Positions 36,212 to 44,787 of a DNA stretch of 64,000 nucleotides are shown here, in pieces. Numbering within the stretch: the first letter of the stretch is position 1; each line of letters starts with the position of its first letter. This stretch comes from Tepidisphaeraceae bacterium. GTDB taxonomy: Bacteria > Planctomycetota > Phycisphaerae > Tepidisphaerales > Tepidisphaeraceae. The stretch lies in assembly GCA_035998445.1 (NCBI GenBank), contig DASYHQ010000032.1, forward strand, positions 1 to 64,000, given 5' to 3'. Both the position numbers and the translations under genes were made by a program. The notes below the pieces were generated by a model that saw nothing but the letters and a program-made list of their open reading frames with translations, did no database searches and had not been told where the DNA came from.

Positions 36212-36964
36212 CTAGTTCGACAGTTCCACCGCGGCCGTGCGGGTCTTGTCCGTGGTTGACATCACTTCGGCATCCGGCCGAAGGGACATTTCGATCTGGA
36301 ACCGGCGCATCTTGTCGCCGGTCTTCTCACCGGTGCTGTTGCGCACCTTCTGGAACTCGTCGCTGATGACGAGGTTCACGTCCTTCAGCAGGTCCGATCC
36401 GTTTAAACGGCTGATGAACTGCGCGACCTGCACATCGTTGTCGGCGATGCCGGTGACGCGCAGGAACACGTCGTATTGCTTGGGTGCCGGCGGGGGCGGC
36501 GCGGCCGCCTCTCCCTTGGCCACCTTCGCGGCCTTCGCCTTGGCACGCTTCTCCTCAAACTGTGTTTTGACGACCACCGGCGCTGCCTTTGCCTTCGAAT
36601 CCAGCGCCAGGTCCAACAGCGAGATACCGCTCGGCATGGCGTTGGTGATCTCGGCCAGCAGGTAGCTGCGCGGCACGCGTTCCAGCAGCGAGTCGGTCAG
36701 CTCCGCCTGGCGGGCCATCCGCTGCTGCTTGTCCTTCATGCTCTGCACTTCTTTGATGCGCTTAGCGGCCTGCGTATACTCGGCATCTACCTTGTCGCGG
36801 CGCACCTCGATCTCGCGCAAGCGCGCGTCCGACAGCGTGAACGCCGAGCCGATTGCCCCGACGACCACCACGAACAATGCGGCGCAAACCACGTTGGCCC
36901 GCCGGCGCGCCTTGCGCTCCAGGTAGTCCTCTGGCAGGAAGCTGAGTTGGTTGGGTGACGTCAT
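36212..36964 (-). CDS. pilN: Type IV pilus alignment-complex protein PilN
   Basis: 250 residues. The N-terminus NQLSFLPEDYLERKARRR contains the PilN-like LPxxY motif that contacts PilM. A single helix follows (VVCAALFVVVVGAIGSAFTL), then a coiled coil and a C-terminal domain (YDVFLRVTGIADNDVQVAQF). An Ala/Pro/Lys-rich insertion (KRAKAKAAKVAKGEAAAPPP) splits the periplasmic part. It is located between pilM and pilO. A hypothetical gap of about 95 nt before it holds a weak AATGCCGA-type inverted repeat. Confidence 0.85.
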   Translation of the reverse strand: MTSPNQLSFLPEDYLERKARRRANVVCAALFVVVVGAIGSAFTLSDARLREIEVRRDKVDAEYTQAAKRIKEVQSMKDKQQRMARQAELTDSLLERVPRSYLLAEITNAMPSGISLLDLALDSKAKAAPVVVKTQFEEKRAKAKAAKVAKGEAAAPPPPAPKQYDVFLRVTGIADNDVQVAQFISRLNGSDLLKDVNLVISDEFQKVRNSTGEKTGDKMRRFQIEMSLRPDAEVMSTTDKTRTAAVELSN

Positions 36965-37061
36965 AGAAACTCCTATCCAATGCCGAGTGCCTCATGCCGG
37001 CTGAAAGCGGTGCCGAGATAGTCTTTTCCCCTTCGACGTTCGGCGTTCGGCAATATTCGCC

Positions 37062-38396
37062 TCACGCTTCCACTCCGACCGCCGCAGCGGCGCCCATACT
37101 TAGGCCGATCGCGACGGCCCAACTGGGTTGAGGCTGGCGGCGGTCGATGCCGGTCTCCATGCCGATCTCGCTCGATCGTGCCATGCGCACCAGCGGGTCG
37201 CCCAACTGGGCGGCCAGTTGCATTTGTCGGGCGATGTGCTGACAGAGCGTGCGTTGCCGGGCCTCGCCGCCGACGAAGATCAACCGCTCGACCGGCTTCG
37301 ACGGGAACGTGCCCTCGAAGTAGCGACGGCACAGCTCCAGTTCCTCGATTAGCTTGTTCAGCAGGTCGCGGCAGGCTTGGTCGACCTTGCGCGCCTCGTT
37401 GCGTTCCTCGGCAGCGGGATCAAACCGGCCAGCGGCGGTGGCTGGCGTGATGGGATTGGTGATCTCGGTGGACGCAGGTTCGGGTTGTTCCAGGTGGCGA
37501 TCGTCCAACCGTGCCGCGGCGGCGTTCAGGCCCGCGGTCAGCAGCGCGAAGCCCTCGGTCTCACCGGTGCTGGCCGGAGCAATGGACTCAAGAGGTGCGG
37601 GCGTCGCTGCGGGCGTAAGCTCGGGGGTGGCCGGGGCCACGTTCGCCAGCCGCATGCGCATCAGTTTCGCGTCCTCAAAATTCATCTTCAGCGCGCTGGC
37701 GACTGCGGCGGTGAAGTGGTTACCCCCGATCGGGACGGACCGGGCGAAGAAGATCTGCTGCCCACGGCTTACGATCATGCGCGTGCCGGCAGCGCCGATG
37801 TCGATGAAGGCGTTGACCGTGTCCGCGTCGCTCTTGCGCCGGTAGACCTGCGCGAAGCAGTCGACCAACACGCGCGGTTCCACGTGCATGCCCACCACAT
37901 CCAGACGCGACTTCGCGGCGGCGGCGAGGTAGTCGCTGACGGTCGCCTTTGAGGCGGCCATTACAATCACTTCCAGCTTTGGGTCGGTGTCGGCGTTGAT
38001 CTCGCCGGCGATCATGTGGCGCACGAGTGCGGCGCCGGGTTCCATGGGGAACTTGCCGCGTGACTCCCAGGGAATGGCCTTCTTCAACGCCGCGTCGTCC
38101 ATCTTCGCCAGGCGCAGGTGCTGCATGTGCAGCGACGCCGCCGGCAGCGACAGCACGACCTGCCGCCCGCGGAACTTGCCCTGGGCCAGCAGGTCGCGCA
38201 TCGATTCGATGAAGAACTGCGCCCGGGCCTTCGGGTCATTGCGCACGTGCGACGGCACGTCGGCGGTGGCGGCGGCGGCGAGCTTGTAGTCGCCGTCGAC
38301 CCACTGCACCTGCGCGAGCCTAATCGCGTCGGTGCCGAAGTCGACACCGATGGGGTTGGCCTTGGCCGCGAACCAGTTGTTGACGAAGTTCAGCAT
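37062..38396 (-). CDS. pilM: Type IV pilus cytoplasmic actin-like protein PilM
   Basis: 444 residues from ATG at 38396 (GAGAGAGAG upstream). The actin/FtsA-like fold is visible: phosphate-1 region NPIGVDFGTDAIRLAQVQW, AFIDIGAAGTRMIVSRG (phosphate-2), and LIFVGGEARQRTL (adenosine motif). A Pro/Ala/Thr-rich insertion (about 280-320) is unusual for PilM. PilM recruits PilN's LPxxY tail and links to the ATPases. First gene of the pilM-N-O-P-like-B-T-C series on the minus strand. Confidence 0.88.
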   Translation of the reverse strand: MLNFVNNWFAAKANPIGVDFGTDAIRLAQVQWVDGDYKLAAAATADVPSHVRNDPKARAQFFIESMRDLLAQGKFRGRQVVLSLPAASLHMQHLRLAKMDDAALKKAIPWESRGKFPMEPGAALVRHMIAGEINADTDPKLEVIVMAASKATVSDYLAAAAKSRLDVVGMHVEPRVLVDCFAQVYRRKSDADTVNAFIDIGAAGTRMIVSRGQQIFFARSVPIGGNHFTAAVASALKMNFEDAKLMRMRLANVAPATPELTPAATPAPLESIAPASTGETEGFALLTAGLNAAAARLDDRHLEQPEPASTEITNPITPATAAGRFDPAAEERNEARKVDQACRDLLNKLIEELELCRRYFEGTFPSKPVERLIFVGGEARQRTLCQHIARQMQLAAQLGDPLVRMARSSEIGMETGIDRRQPQPSWAVAIGLSMGAAAAVGVEA

Positions 38397-38604
38397 CTTC
38401 GGTCTCTCTCTCCCACCCTGATCTACGATTGCTTTTCGCGCATGGCAAAGCGGAGAAAACATTCCTTCTGCGAAGCGATGGGAAGGTTTGGCGCGCGCGA
38501 CATCTCTACCGGCGGTATCGACGCGGGCCAGGGGCGAGGTTAGTCGCGAACGATTTATGAGACGCGGAGGAAACGGGAGAGGTGGACGCCTTCTTCGATA
38601 GCCG

Positions 38605-38626
38605 CCGGCTTTCCGGTGGAAACCGG
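38605..38626 (-). terminator. Hairpin between hemW and pilM
   Basis: CCGGCTTTCC and GGAAACCGG form a stem with one bulge and a 3-nt loop. It lies just after the hemW stop on the minus strand. No U run follows, so it is only a possible processing or termination site. Confidence 0.3.
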
Positions 38627-38645
38627 CTTCGTTTGCATGCTTGCT

Positions 38646-39875
38646 TTAAACAGTGTTAGACGCTTGCAGGAACTCGGATGCCAGCGCATCCGCCACGCTC
38701 AGGCCTGCAGGCGTAAGGCGGATCGTGTTATCGGTCTGTTCCAGGAGACCCACTGGAGCAAACCGAGCGACAATATCGTGAAACTGCCGCCGGGCGTCGC
38801 GACCGGTGCGCGTGGTGTAGACGTCAAAGTTGATGCCGCCGCTGAGCCGCAGCATGAGCATCGCCAGTTCCCCCGCCCGGGTTTCGGGGGAGAGGCGTTC
38901 AACGTCGGTCGCGGGCAGATGGCCCGCATCGATGGCCGACTCCCACTCGCCAAGGTGCGGGCGGTTCTTCCAGCGCACGCCACCCGTGTGGGCCGACGCC
39001 GATGGACCCAACGACACGTAGTTGCCGCCCGTCCAGTACATCAAGTTGTGCCGGCATTCCTGGCCGTGGGCGGCGTAGTTGCTGATCTCGTACGCCGCCA
39101 GCCCGGCCTGCGTCAGGCGAGACCGCGCGTGACGCATCATGTCGATCTCTAAGCTTTCCTCGGCCGCCACGATCGTGCCGAGTCGCTTCTTCACCGCCAT
39201 GGGGGTGTTCGGCTCGTACGTCAGGGCGTAAGCGGAAATGTGGGACGTGCCAAGCGCGATGGCTGCATCGAGCGACGTTGCCCAGCTAGCCAGCGACTGG
39301 CCCGGCACCGCGTAGATGAGGTCGACATTCAATCGCTTGAATCCGGCCGCGGTGGCGATCGCGACGCTTCGCTCGACGTCGGTGGGATCGTGGTGGCGCT
39401 CCAAGGTCGCCAGTTCGGCCGGGTTGAACGACTGGGCACCGAAGCTGAGGCGGTTCACGCCGTGGTCGCGCATCATGTGGCAGTAGTCGTTCGTTACGGT
39501 GGCGGGGTTCGCCTCGACGGTCCATTCGTCGATACCGGTCAAGTCGAAGACACGGCTCAGGCCGCTCAGCAGCCGGGCCATTTGCGGCAGGGGGAGCAGG
39601 GTTGGGGTGCCACCGCCAAAGAAGATCGTCCGCGGGGCGACAGTTATGGGGTAACGGTCGACCCAGAACTTAGCCTCGGTTAACAGTCGATCGACGAACC
39701 GGTCCATCCGGTCTTCGGTTTGGTGGGTAATGCTGTAGAAGTCGCAGTAATGGCACTTGTGGAAGCAGAACGGCACGTGCACGTACAGCCCGTCCACCGG
39801 CTCGGCGGGCAGGGAGGCCAAGTCCAGCGGCTGGACTTGGCTGCGGTGGATCGTAAGCGGGGTCAGCGTCGACAT
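38646..39875 (-). CDS. hemW: Radical SAM heme chaperone HemW (HemN-like)
   Basis: 409 residues. The radical SAM motif is CFHKCHYCDF (CX3CX2C), preceded by GLYVHVPF. Further motifs are FFGGGTPTLLP, VEANPATV and RLSFGAQSF, all typical for HemW. The C-terminal HemN-type domain contains RAGELAMLMLRLSGGI. HemW-type proteins carry one Fe-S cluster and bind heme; true HemN adds a fourth Cys after CX2C, which is absent here. Annotated formerly as coproporphyrinogen III oxidase. It stands alone, 249 nt upstream of pilM on the same strand. Confidence 0.93.
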   Translation of the reverse strand: MSTLTPLTIHRSQVQPLDLASLPAEPVDGLYVHVPFCFHKCHYCDFYSITHQTEDRMDRFVDRLLTEAKFWVDRYPITVAPRTIFFGGGTPTLLPLPQMARLLSGLSRVFDLTGIDEWTVEANPATVTNDYCHMMRDHGVNRLSFGAQSFNPAELATLERHHDPTDVERSVAIATAAGFKRLNVDLIYAVPGQSLASWATSLDAAIALGTSHISAYALTYEPNTPMAVKKRLGTIVAAEESLEIDMMRHARSRLTQAGLAAYEISNYAAHGQECRHNLMYWTGGNYVSLGPSASAHTGGVRWKNRPHLGEWESAIDAGHLPATDVERLSPETRAGELAMLMLRLSGGINFDVYTTRTGRDARRQFHDIVARFAPVGLLEQTDNTIRLTPAGLSVADALASEFLQASNTV

Positions 39876-40016
39876 AAACTGGCACTTGAGGCGAAGCGGG
39901 GAATGTCTATGGCACGAAAATTGTTGCTGGAAATCGGATACTGATATAGTTTAGTCGATCGGTCGGTCGCTTGCCCGTCTGTACGCCGATTTTACTGCTG
40001 AATCTGAGGGTCGCTT

Positions 40017-41009
40017 ATGCAGGTCGTTCTGATCATGTTCCGCTCCGATGGTGAACGGCGCAGCTTCTCCGTCGTCCGCGACATCACGGTGCTTGGGCGC
40101 CGCGAGGACTGCGACCTGCGCATTCCGCTGAGCGACATCTCGCGCAAGCATTGCCGCATCATCCGCAGCCAGGACAGCGTGCGAATTGAGGATCTGGGCA
40201 GCTCGAACGGCACGCTGTGCAACGGCGAGCGCATCACATCGGTGGAACTGCAGGCGGGCGATACCCTTACCGTGGGGCCAGTGACGTTCGTGGTGCAGAT
40301 CGACGGTCTGCCGGCCGAGGAAGAAATGGTGGCCGGCCCCGCCGAGCCCGCCTTCACCCCCCAAGACACCGCCGCCGCGGCTGCCGCGGTGGGTGTGGGA
40401 ATGATGCAGGAGGTAGATCCTGCGACCGAGGAAGAACCCGTTGCGCTGGATGACGACGACTACGAGGAAGACCTCGGCGCCGCGCCGCTCATTGCCGCCG
40501 CCGATGATGGTGACGACGAAGAGTTCGTGCAGGACCTGGAACCCGTAGCCGAAGCCGGTGAAGCCACAAGTGAAACGCTGGAAGAGCTGGAACCGGTTGA
40601 GGAGCTGGAGCCAGTGGAAGAACTGGAACCGGTCGATGAGTTGGAACCGGTTGCTGACCTCGAGCCCGTTGCCGAGGAAGATGAACTGACGCCGATGGAC
40701 GACCTGGCGCACGCCGATGAAATCGCGCCTGAACCCGCGCCCACCGCCCCGAAAGCCCGCGCCGTAGCGCCAGCAGCGCCCAAGGCAAAGGCCGCCCCCA
40801 CGCCACCCCCGGCGCCGGTAGCGCCACCGGCGGCCGCGGCAGGACCTGCGGACGATCTGGTGTCGCCGTTGGAAGGGGAACTGCAGTCGTCAGACCAGTT
40901 CGAAGCCATCAGCGAGCAGAGCGCGTTCGACATCGTCATGGACGATGCTTCACATAGTTCCGCGTCCGGCGAGATTGAAATCGACTGGAACGCCGAGAGC
41001 AAGTCCTAG
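40017..41009 (+). CDS. FHA-domain protein with acidic EELEPV repeats
   Basis: 330 residues. An N-terminal forkhead-associated domain spans about 1-100: VVRDITVLGRREDCDLRIPL, SDISRKHCRI, and LGSSNGTLCNGERI contain the conserved GR, S-x-H and N residues that bind phosphothreonine. Next is an Ala-rich and acidic region; about residues 187-222 hold five tandem EELEPV-like heptads. A Pro/Ala-rich stretch follows (PAPTAPKARAVAPAAPKAK) and an acidic tail. No membrane segment or enzyme domain is seen. It is probably a phospho-dependent scaffold; the kinase is not encoded here. Confidence 0.85.
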   Translation: MQVVLIMFRSDGERRSFSVVRDITVLGRREDCDLRIPLSDISRKHCRIIRSQDSVRIEDLGSSNGTLCNGERITSVELQAGDTLTVGPVTFVVQIDGLPAEEEMVAGPAEPAFTPQDTAAAAAAVGVGMMQEVDPATEEEPVALDDDDYEEDLGAAPLIAAADDGDDEEFVQDLEPVAEAGEATSETLEELEPVEELEPVEELEPVDELEPVADLEPVAEEDELTPMDDLAHADEIAPEPAPTAPKARAVAPAAPKAKAAPTPPPAPVAPPAAAAGPADDLVSPLEGELQSSDQFEAISEQSAFDIVMDDASHSSASGEIEIDWNAESKS

Positions 41010-41093
41010 GACTTTTTCACTGGCCTTGTCTGAGCTTTCAGTTCTCGACGCAGGGCAGCACGTCACGCGGTTCCCGGCATACGATTCCGTGCA

Positions 41094-41900
41094 ATGGCCA
41101 CACTATCCCCGACCGCTGCGCGACGGCCGATCAGGGTCGCCAGCGTCAGCTACTTCAATTCCAAGCCGCTGATCGACGGCCTCGACCGCGATCCCTTCGT
41201 CGAACTGTCGCTGGCTGTGCCGGCGAAGCTAATCGATGGCCTGCGAGATGGTTCGACCGATGTCGCGCTCTTGCCGGTGATCGACTACCAGTCGATGGGC
41301 GGTCTGCAGATCGTTCCTGCCGGCGGCATTGGGTGCGATGGCCCGACACTAACGGTTCGCATCTTCAGTCGGGTGCCGTTCGAGCAGATCGAGTCGCTCG
41401 CGTGCGACGTGGAGAGCCATACGTCCGTCGGCCTAGCACGCGTGATTTTGGCCGAGCGATACGGACTTCGGCCGGAGATTGTGCCACTGGACCGCGCGCG
41501 ATCGCCGCAGACGTTGCTGTTGATCGGCGACAAGGTGGTGTGCGAGGAGCCGGTCGGCTACGCCCATCAACTGGACCTCGGCGAGGCGTGGAAGCAACTG
41601 ACGGGCAAGCCATTTGTGTTCGCAGTCTGGACGGCACGGGCAGTCGTGGATGTGGGTGACTTGCCCGAGCGGCTAGCGCAGGCGAAGGTGCGAGGTTTGC
41701 GGCGCGTTGATCAGCTGGTCGACCAGTTCGCCGTGCCGCGCGGTTGGCCGGTCGACATCGCGAAGCGGTACCTAACCGAATATCTGAAGTTCGACATTGG
41801 CCCGCAGCAGATCGACGCGATCCGGCTGTTCCACACGCTGGCTGCGAAGCATTGCGTGGTCGGTACGCCGGTTCGCCCATTGCAGGTGCGGCAAAGCTGA
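41094..41900 (+). CDS. mqnA: Chorismate dehydratase MqnA (futalosine menaquinone pathway)
   Basis: 268 residues of the MqnA/MqnD periplasmic-binding-like fold. IRVASVSYFNSKPLIDGL, ALLPVIDYQSM and HTSVGLARVILAERYGLRPE match MqnA, which makes 3-enolpyruvoylbenzoate from chorismate, the first committed step of the futalosine route. MqnD-specific features are not seen. The other mqn genes are not in this window. It lies alone between the FHA gene and murD; the stop is 62 nt from the convergent murD end. Confidence 0.87.
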   Translation: MATLSPTAARRPIRVASVSYFNSKPLIDGLDRDPFVELSLAVPAKLIDGLRDGSTDVALLPVIDYQSMGGLQIVPAGGIGCDGPTLTVRIFSRVPFEQIESLACDVESHTSVGLARVILAERYGLRPEIVPLDRARSPQTLLLIGDKVVCEEPVGYAHQLDLGEAWKQLTGKPFVFAVWTARAVVDVGDLPERLAQAKVRGLRRVDQLVDQFAVPRGWPVDIAKRYLTEYLKFDIGPQQIDAIRLFHTLAAKHCVVGTPVRPLQVRQS

Positions 41901-41962
41901 ACCCGCAATCGATTCCCGCTTGCATCGGAATAGCTGGGCGTCCCTGAAGCGCCTGATGACGC

Positions 41963-43264
41963 TCAATCCTGTCGCGCCAGTTCTGCAAATTGTTCCCCGC
42001 GGTCCTCAAAGTTAGTGAATTGGTCGTAGCTCTTGCAGCCCGTGCTCAGCAAAACAATATCACCTGCCGCCGCGTTCTGCTTTGCGATCCTAATTGCCGT
42101 CGCGAGGTCGCCGCACTCGTAGACGGCGGCGGCGGTTTGCGAGACGGATTCAGCCAAAATCGCCGCTATCTGCGGTCCCACCGCGCCGATGCACAGCACC
42201 GCCTTGGCCCGTTCCGTCAGCGCATTGCACATCGCAGTTAGCGGCGCCTGCGAGTCGTAGCCACCGACAATTTGAAGCACGTGACCCGTCGGAAACGAAT
42301 CGAGCGCCGCGACGGCGGCCTCGGGAATCGTCGCGATCGAGTCGTTGTAGAATCGCACGCCGTCCGCCTCGTGCACGAGTTGCAGGCGATGCGGCAGCCC
42401 GGGAAAATCGGCCGCGGCATGTTGGGCGTCGTCCCACGATACGCCTAGCACATTGGCCGCTGCGAACGCGCCTTGGGCGTTCAACTGATTGTGCGCGCCC
42501 GGCAGCGCCAGCTCGAACGGCTTGCTGTTGGGCAGCGGGTAAAACGCCACGCGCCCGCCGGCGTCCTTCGCGAAGGATCTCGCGCCGGCGTCACCGCCGT
42601 TCAACACCGCGATGTCGTCGGCGTTCTGGAACCGCACGATGTTGCGCTTGGCGTCCTGGTACGCCTCCACCGACCCGTGCCACGCCAGATGGTCGGCCGC
42701 CACCATCGTCACCAGCGCCACGTGCGGCGACCACCGCATCGCCTTCAGATGCTCGAGCATATAGCTCGACAGCTCCAGGACCACCCGATGCGTCGGCTCG
42801 ATCTGCGGCAGGTCCGACAGAAGCGACCCGCCGATGTTCCCACCCACCCACGTCTTGTATTTCGTCGCGAGCATTCGCCCGAGCAGCGCTGTGGTCGTCG
42901 ATTTCCCCTTCGTGCCCGTCACGCCGACGATCGGTGCCGGGCAGCGTTCGACGAACAGGCGGATCTCGGTGGTGATCGGCACATTCGCCTCGCGCGCCGC
43001 CTGCAGGAACGGGCTGCCGATCGGGATGGCCGGGTTGGCGACGACGAGATCGGTCTGGGTGAAGTCCTCGACGCGCTGGTTTCCCAGCCGAAGCTCGATC
43101 GGCAGGCCGTCGAGCTGCTCGATCGAGTCGATCAGTTCCGCCGCCGAGGCTTGATCGGTCACGAGGACGTTTGCGCCCTGTTCTACCAGCCATTTCGCAA
43201 CGGAAATGCCACCACCAAATCGACCGAGGCCGGCGACGGTGACGTGTTGTCCCTTGAGTTCCAT
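41963..43264 (-). CDS. murD: UDP-N-acetylmuramoyl-L-alanine--D-glutamate ligase MurD
   Basis: 433 residues from ATG at 43264 (MELKGQHVTVAGLGRFGGGI). A TTG three codons upstream is an alternative start. ATP loop GVTGTKGKSTTTALLGRM, the HRVVLELSSYMLEHL segment and the substrate motif GLPHRLQLVHEADGVRFYNDSIAT are all as in MurD. The Rossmann-like N-terminal domain and the Ligase_C part (GGYDSQAPLTAM) are complete. It adds D-glutamate to UDP-MurNAc-L-Ala, which shows peptidoglycan synthesis in this organism. It is not in a dcw cluster here. Confidence 0.94.
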   Translation of the reverse strand: MELKGQHVTVAGLGRFGGGISVAKWLVEQGANVLVTDQASAAELIDSIEQLDGLPIELRLGNQRVEDFTQTDLVVANPAIPIGSPFLQAAREANVPITTEIRLFVERCPAPIVGVTGTKGKSTTTALLGRMLATKYKTWVGGNIGGSLLSDLPQIEPTHRVVLELSSYMLEHLKAMRWSPHVALVTMVAADHLAWHGSVEAYQDAKRNIVRFQNADDIAVLNGGDAGARSFAKDAGGRVAFYPLPNSKPFELALPGAHNQLNAQGAFAAANVLGVSWDDAQHAAADFPGLPHRLQLVHEADGVRFYNDSIATIPEAAVAALDSFPTGHVLQIVGGYDSQAPLTAMCNALTERAKAVLCIGAVGPQIAAILAESVSQTAAAVYECGDLATAIRIAKQNAAAGDIVLLSTGCKSYDQFTNFEDRGEQFAELARQD

Positions 43265-43321
43265 ACGAATCAACTCGATAAATGCTGTGCGCGAACGGTC
43301 GCACGCCAGATGCCAACGCTT

Positions 43322-43618
43322 TCATCGTCGGGCGGCATGCCTGACGTGCAGAACGCGCACGACATTGCTGCGGATGACGAAGAGAACCCGGTAAACGTGC
43401 TGCCGACGTCCCACCAGTAGCTGTCGGATCGGCTCGTCAAAGGCGTCCGACTCCCGTGCTAATCCATGACGGTTGGGGAACGTCTTCAATTCCTCGATCG
43501 CCGTCAACATCTCCTCGAGCCATCGGTCCCCCGCTCGCGGGTTCTGCTGACGAATGTATAGATAAGCCGCCTCGATGTCCGTTAACGCTGGTGGTTGAAT
43601 GACGACCTTGAACGTCAT
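43322..43618 (-). CDS. RelE/ParE-family toxin
   Basis: 98 residues. It has the RelE/ParE fold signature: MTFKVVIQPPALTDIEAAYLYI, PNRHGLARESD, and the C-terminal YRVLFVIRSNVVRVLHVRHA. It overlaps the antitoxin stop by ATGA (43615-43618), the usual antitoxin-first order. ParE-type toxins act on gyrase and RelE-type on mRNA; the sequence alone does not decide. Confidence 0.85.
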   Translation of the reverse strand: MTFKVVIQPPALTDIEAAYLYIRQQNPRAGDRWLEEMLTAIEELKTFPNRHGLARESDAFDEPIRQLLVGRRQHVYRVLFVIRSNVVRVLHVRHAARR

Positions 43619-43821
43619 TCCGCACCGCGCGAATCGCGCAGCCGCCGCAGTTGTGTGGTGGCCTTGCGAGCAGTGATGCCCTCGCCTCGCTCAACGGATT
43701 CAAGACCGCGGCGAATGCCCTCGACCGCTTGTTGGTAATCGAGTTGCTCTGCCAATCGGTCGACCGTCTGCTCGAGCGCTTCGATTCGCTCCACCATTTG
43801 TTTGACCGTTACCGTCGCCAT
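43615..43821 (-). CDS. Putative antitoxin of the RelE/ParE pair
   Basis: 68 residues, start ATG at 43821 with AGGATG upstream. It begins MATVTVKQMVERIEALEQTV, a coiled-coil-like stretch, followed by YQQAVEGIRRGLESVERGEG and a basic tail. It lacks a recognised ribbon-helix-helix or Phd motif, although the IRRGLESVERGEGIT segment is common in small antitoxins paired with RelE/ParE toxins. Gene order and 4-nt overlap support the assignment. Confidence 0.75.
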   Translation of the reverse strand: MATVTVKQMVERIEALEQTVDRLAEQLDYQQAVEGIRRGLESVERGEGITARKATTQLRRLRDSRGAE

Positions 43822-43854
43822 GTGTGCATCCTACCACGAGTGCGACCGAGGGAC

Positions 43855-44787
43855 CTACCTGATGACGCCCGCCAGGTCCGCCTTCATGTCCTCAACCGCC
43901 TTGGCGACGCAGGCCTGCCAGTCGCCGCCGCACTGGCTGGCGATCTTGGCGTCGCGGTGGGCGTACAGGATGCTGCGGCTGGCGCTGACGATCGCGCCCT
44001 GACCATTCGTGAACGCGGCCTTGGTCATATCGGCCGTTGCGCCCTGCGTGCCGTAGCCGGGCAGCAGGAAGATCGATTTCGGCAGTCGACCGCGCAGCGA
44101 TTCGATCTGCGAGGTTTGCGTCGCGCCGACGACCGCGCCAAGGGAACTGTAGCCGCTGTCGCCTACCAGCCCGGGCTGGGCCGCGAGCGGCGCGAGCTTG
44201 TCGGCGAGCGCTTCGCTCCAGGTCCGGCCGTCGGCCAGCTTCACGTCCTGCAGTTCGGCGCTGCCGGGGTTGCTGGTGCGCACGAGCACGAACAGCCCCT
44301 TGTCGTAGTCCTTGGCCGCCTTGATGAACGGCTCGAGCGTGTCCATGCCGAGCATCGGGTTGACCGTGATCGCGTCGGGCGTCACCACGTCGTCCATCTC
44401 GTCGAACTGCGGGTCGGCCAAATGGGCGGCGGCATACGCGGCGCTGGTGGAGCCGATGTCGCCGCGCTTTACGTCACCGATGACCAGCAGGCCCAGTTCC
44501 TTCGCTTCCTGCACGAGGCTGTAGTACGCCTCGACCCCTTCCCACAGGTACTTCTCGAAGTAAGCCGACTGGAACTTCACGATCGGCACGTGCGGCGCCA
44601 CGATCTTCAGGACGGCCGTCGTGAACTTGAAGATGGCGTCGATGGATGCCTCGGCGTCGTCGGCATCGCGCGGGCTGGTCAGCACGGCGTCAGGAAGCAT
44701 CTCGTAGATCGGATCGATGCCGACGCAGATGGGCGAACCCTTCCTGGCGATGGCTGACAATAAGCGGTCGGCGAATAGGTCGGACAT
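43855..44787 (-). CDS. pyrF: Orotidine 5'-phosphate decarboxylase, type 2 (PyrF)
   Basis: 310 residues from ATG at 44787 (MSDLFADRLLSAIARKGSPI). The catalytic segment GDVKRGDIGSTSAAYA carries the Lys/Asp network, in the type-2 arrangement. ICVGIDPIYEMLP and LLPGYGTQGAT are also typical. It makes UMP in pyrimidine synthesis. The frame extends 5' but that portion (PIRRQLTF...) coincides with repeat DNA and is rejected as coding. Confidence 0.92.
   Translation of the reverse strand: MSDLFADRLLSAIARKGSPICVGIDPIYEMLPDAVLTSPRDADDAEASIDAIFKFTTAVLKIVAPHVPIVKFQSAYFEKYLWEGVEAYYSLVQEAKELGLLVIGDVKRGDIGSTSAAYAAAHLADPQFDEMDDVVTPDAITVNPMLGMDTLEPFIKAAKDYDKGLFVLVRTSNPGSAELQDVKLADGRTWSEALADKLAPLAAQPGLVGDSGYSSLGAVVGATQTSQIESLRGRLPKSIFLLPGYGTQGATADMTKAAFTNGQGAIVSASRSILYAHRDAKIASQCGGDWQACVAKAVEDMKADLAGVIR

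Noticed and set aside
41010-41093. Possible small gene before mqnA
   Set aside because: 84 nt only, no convincing start with ribosome site and no conserved character.
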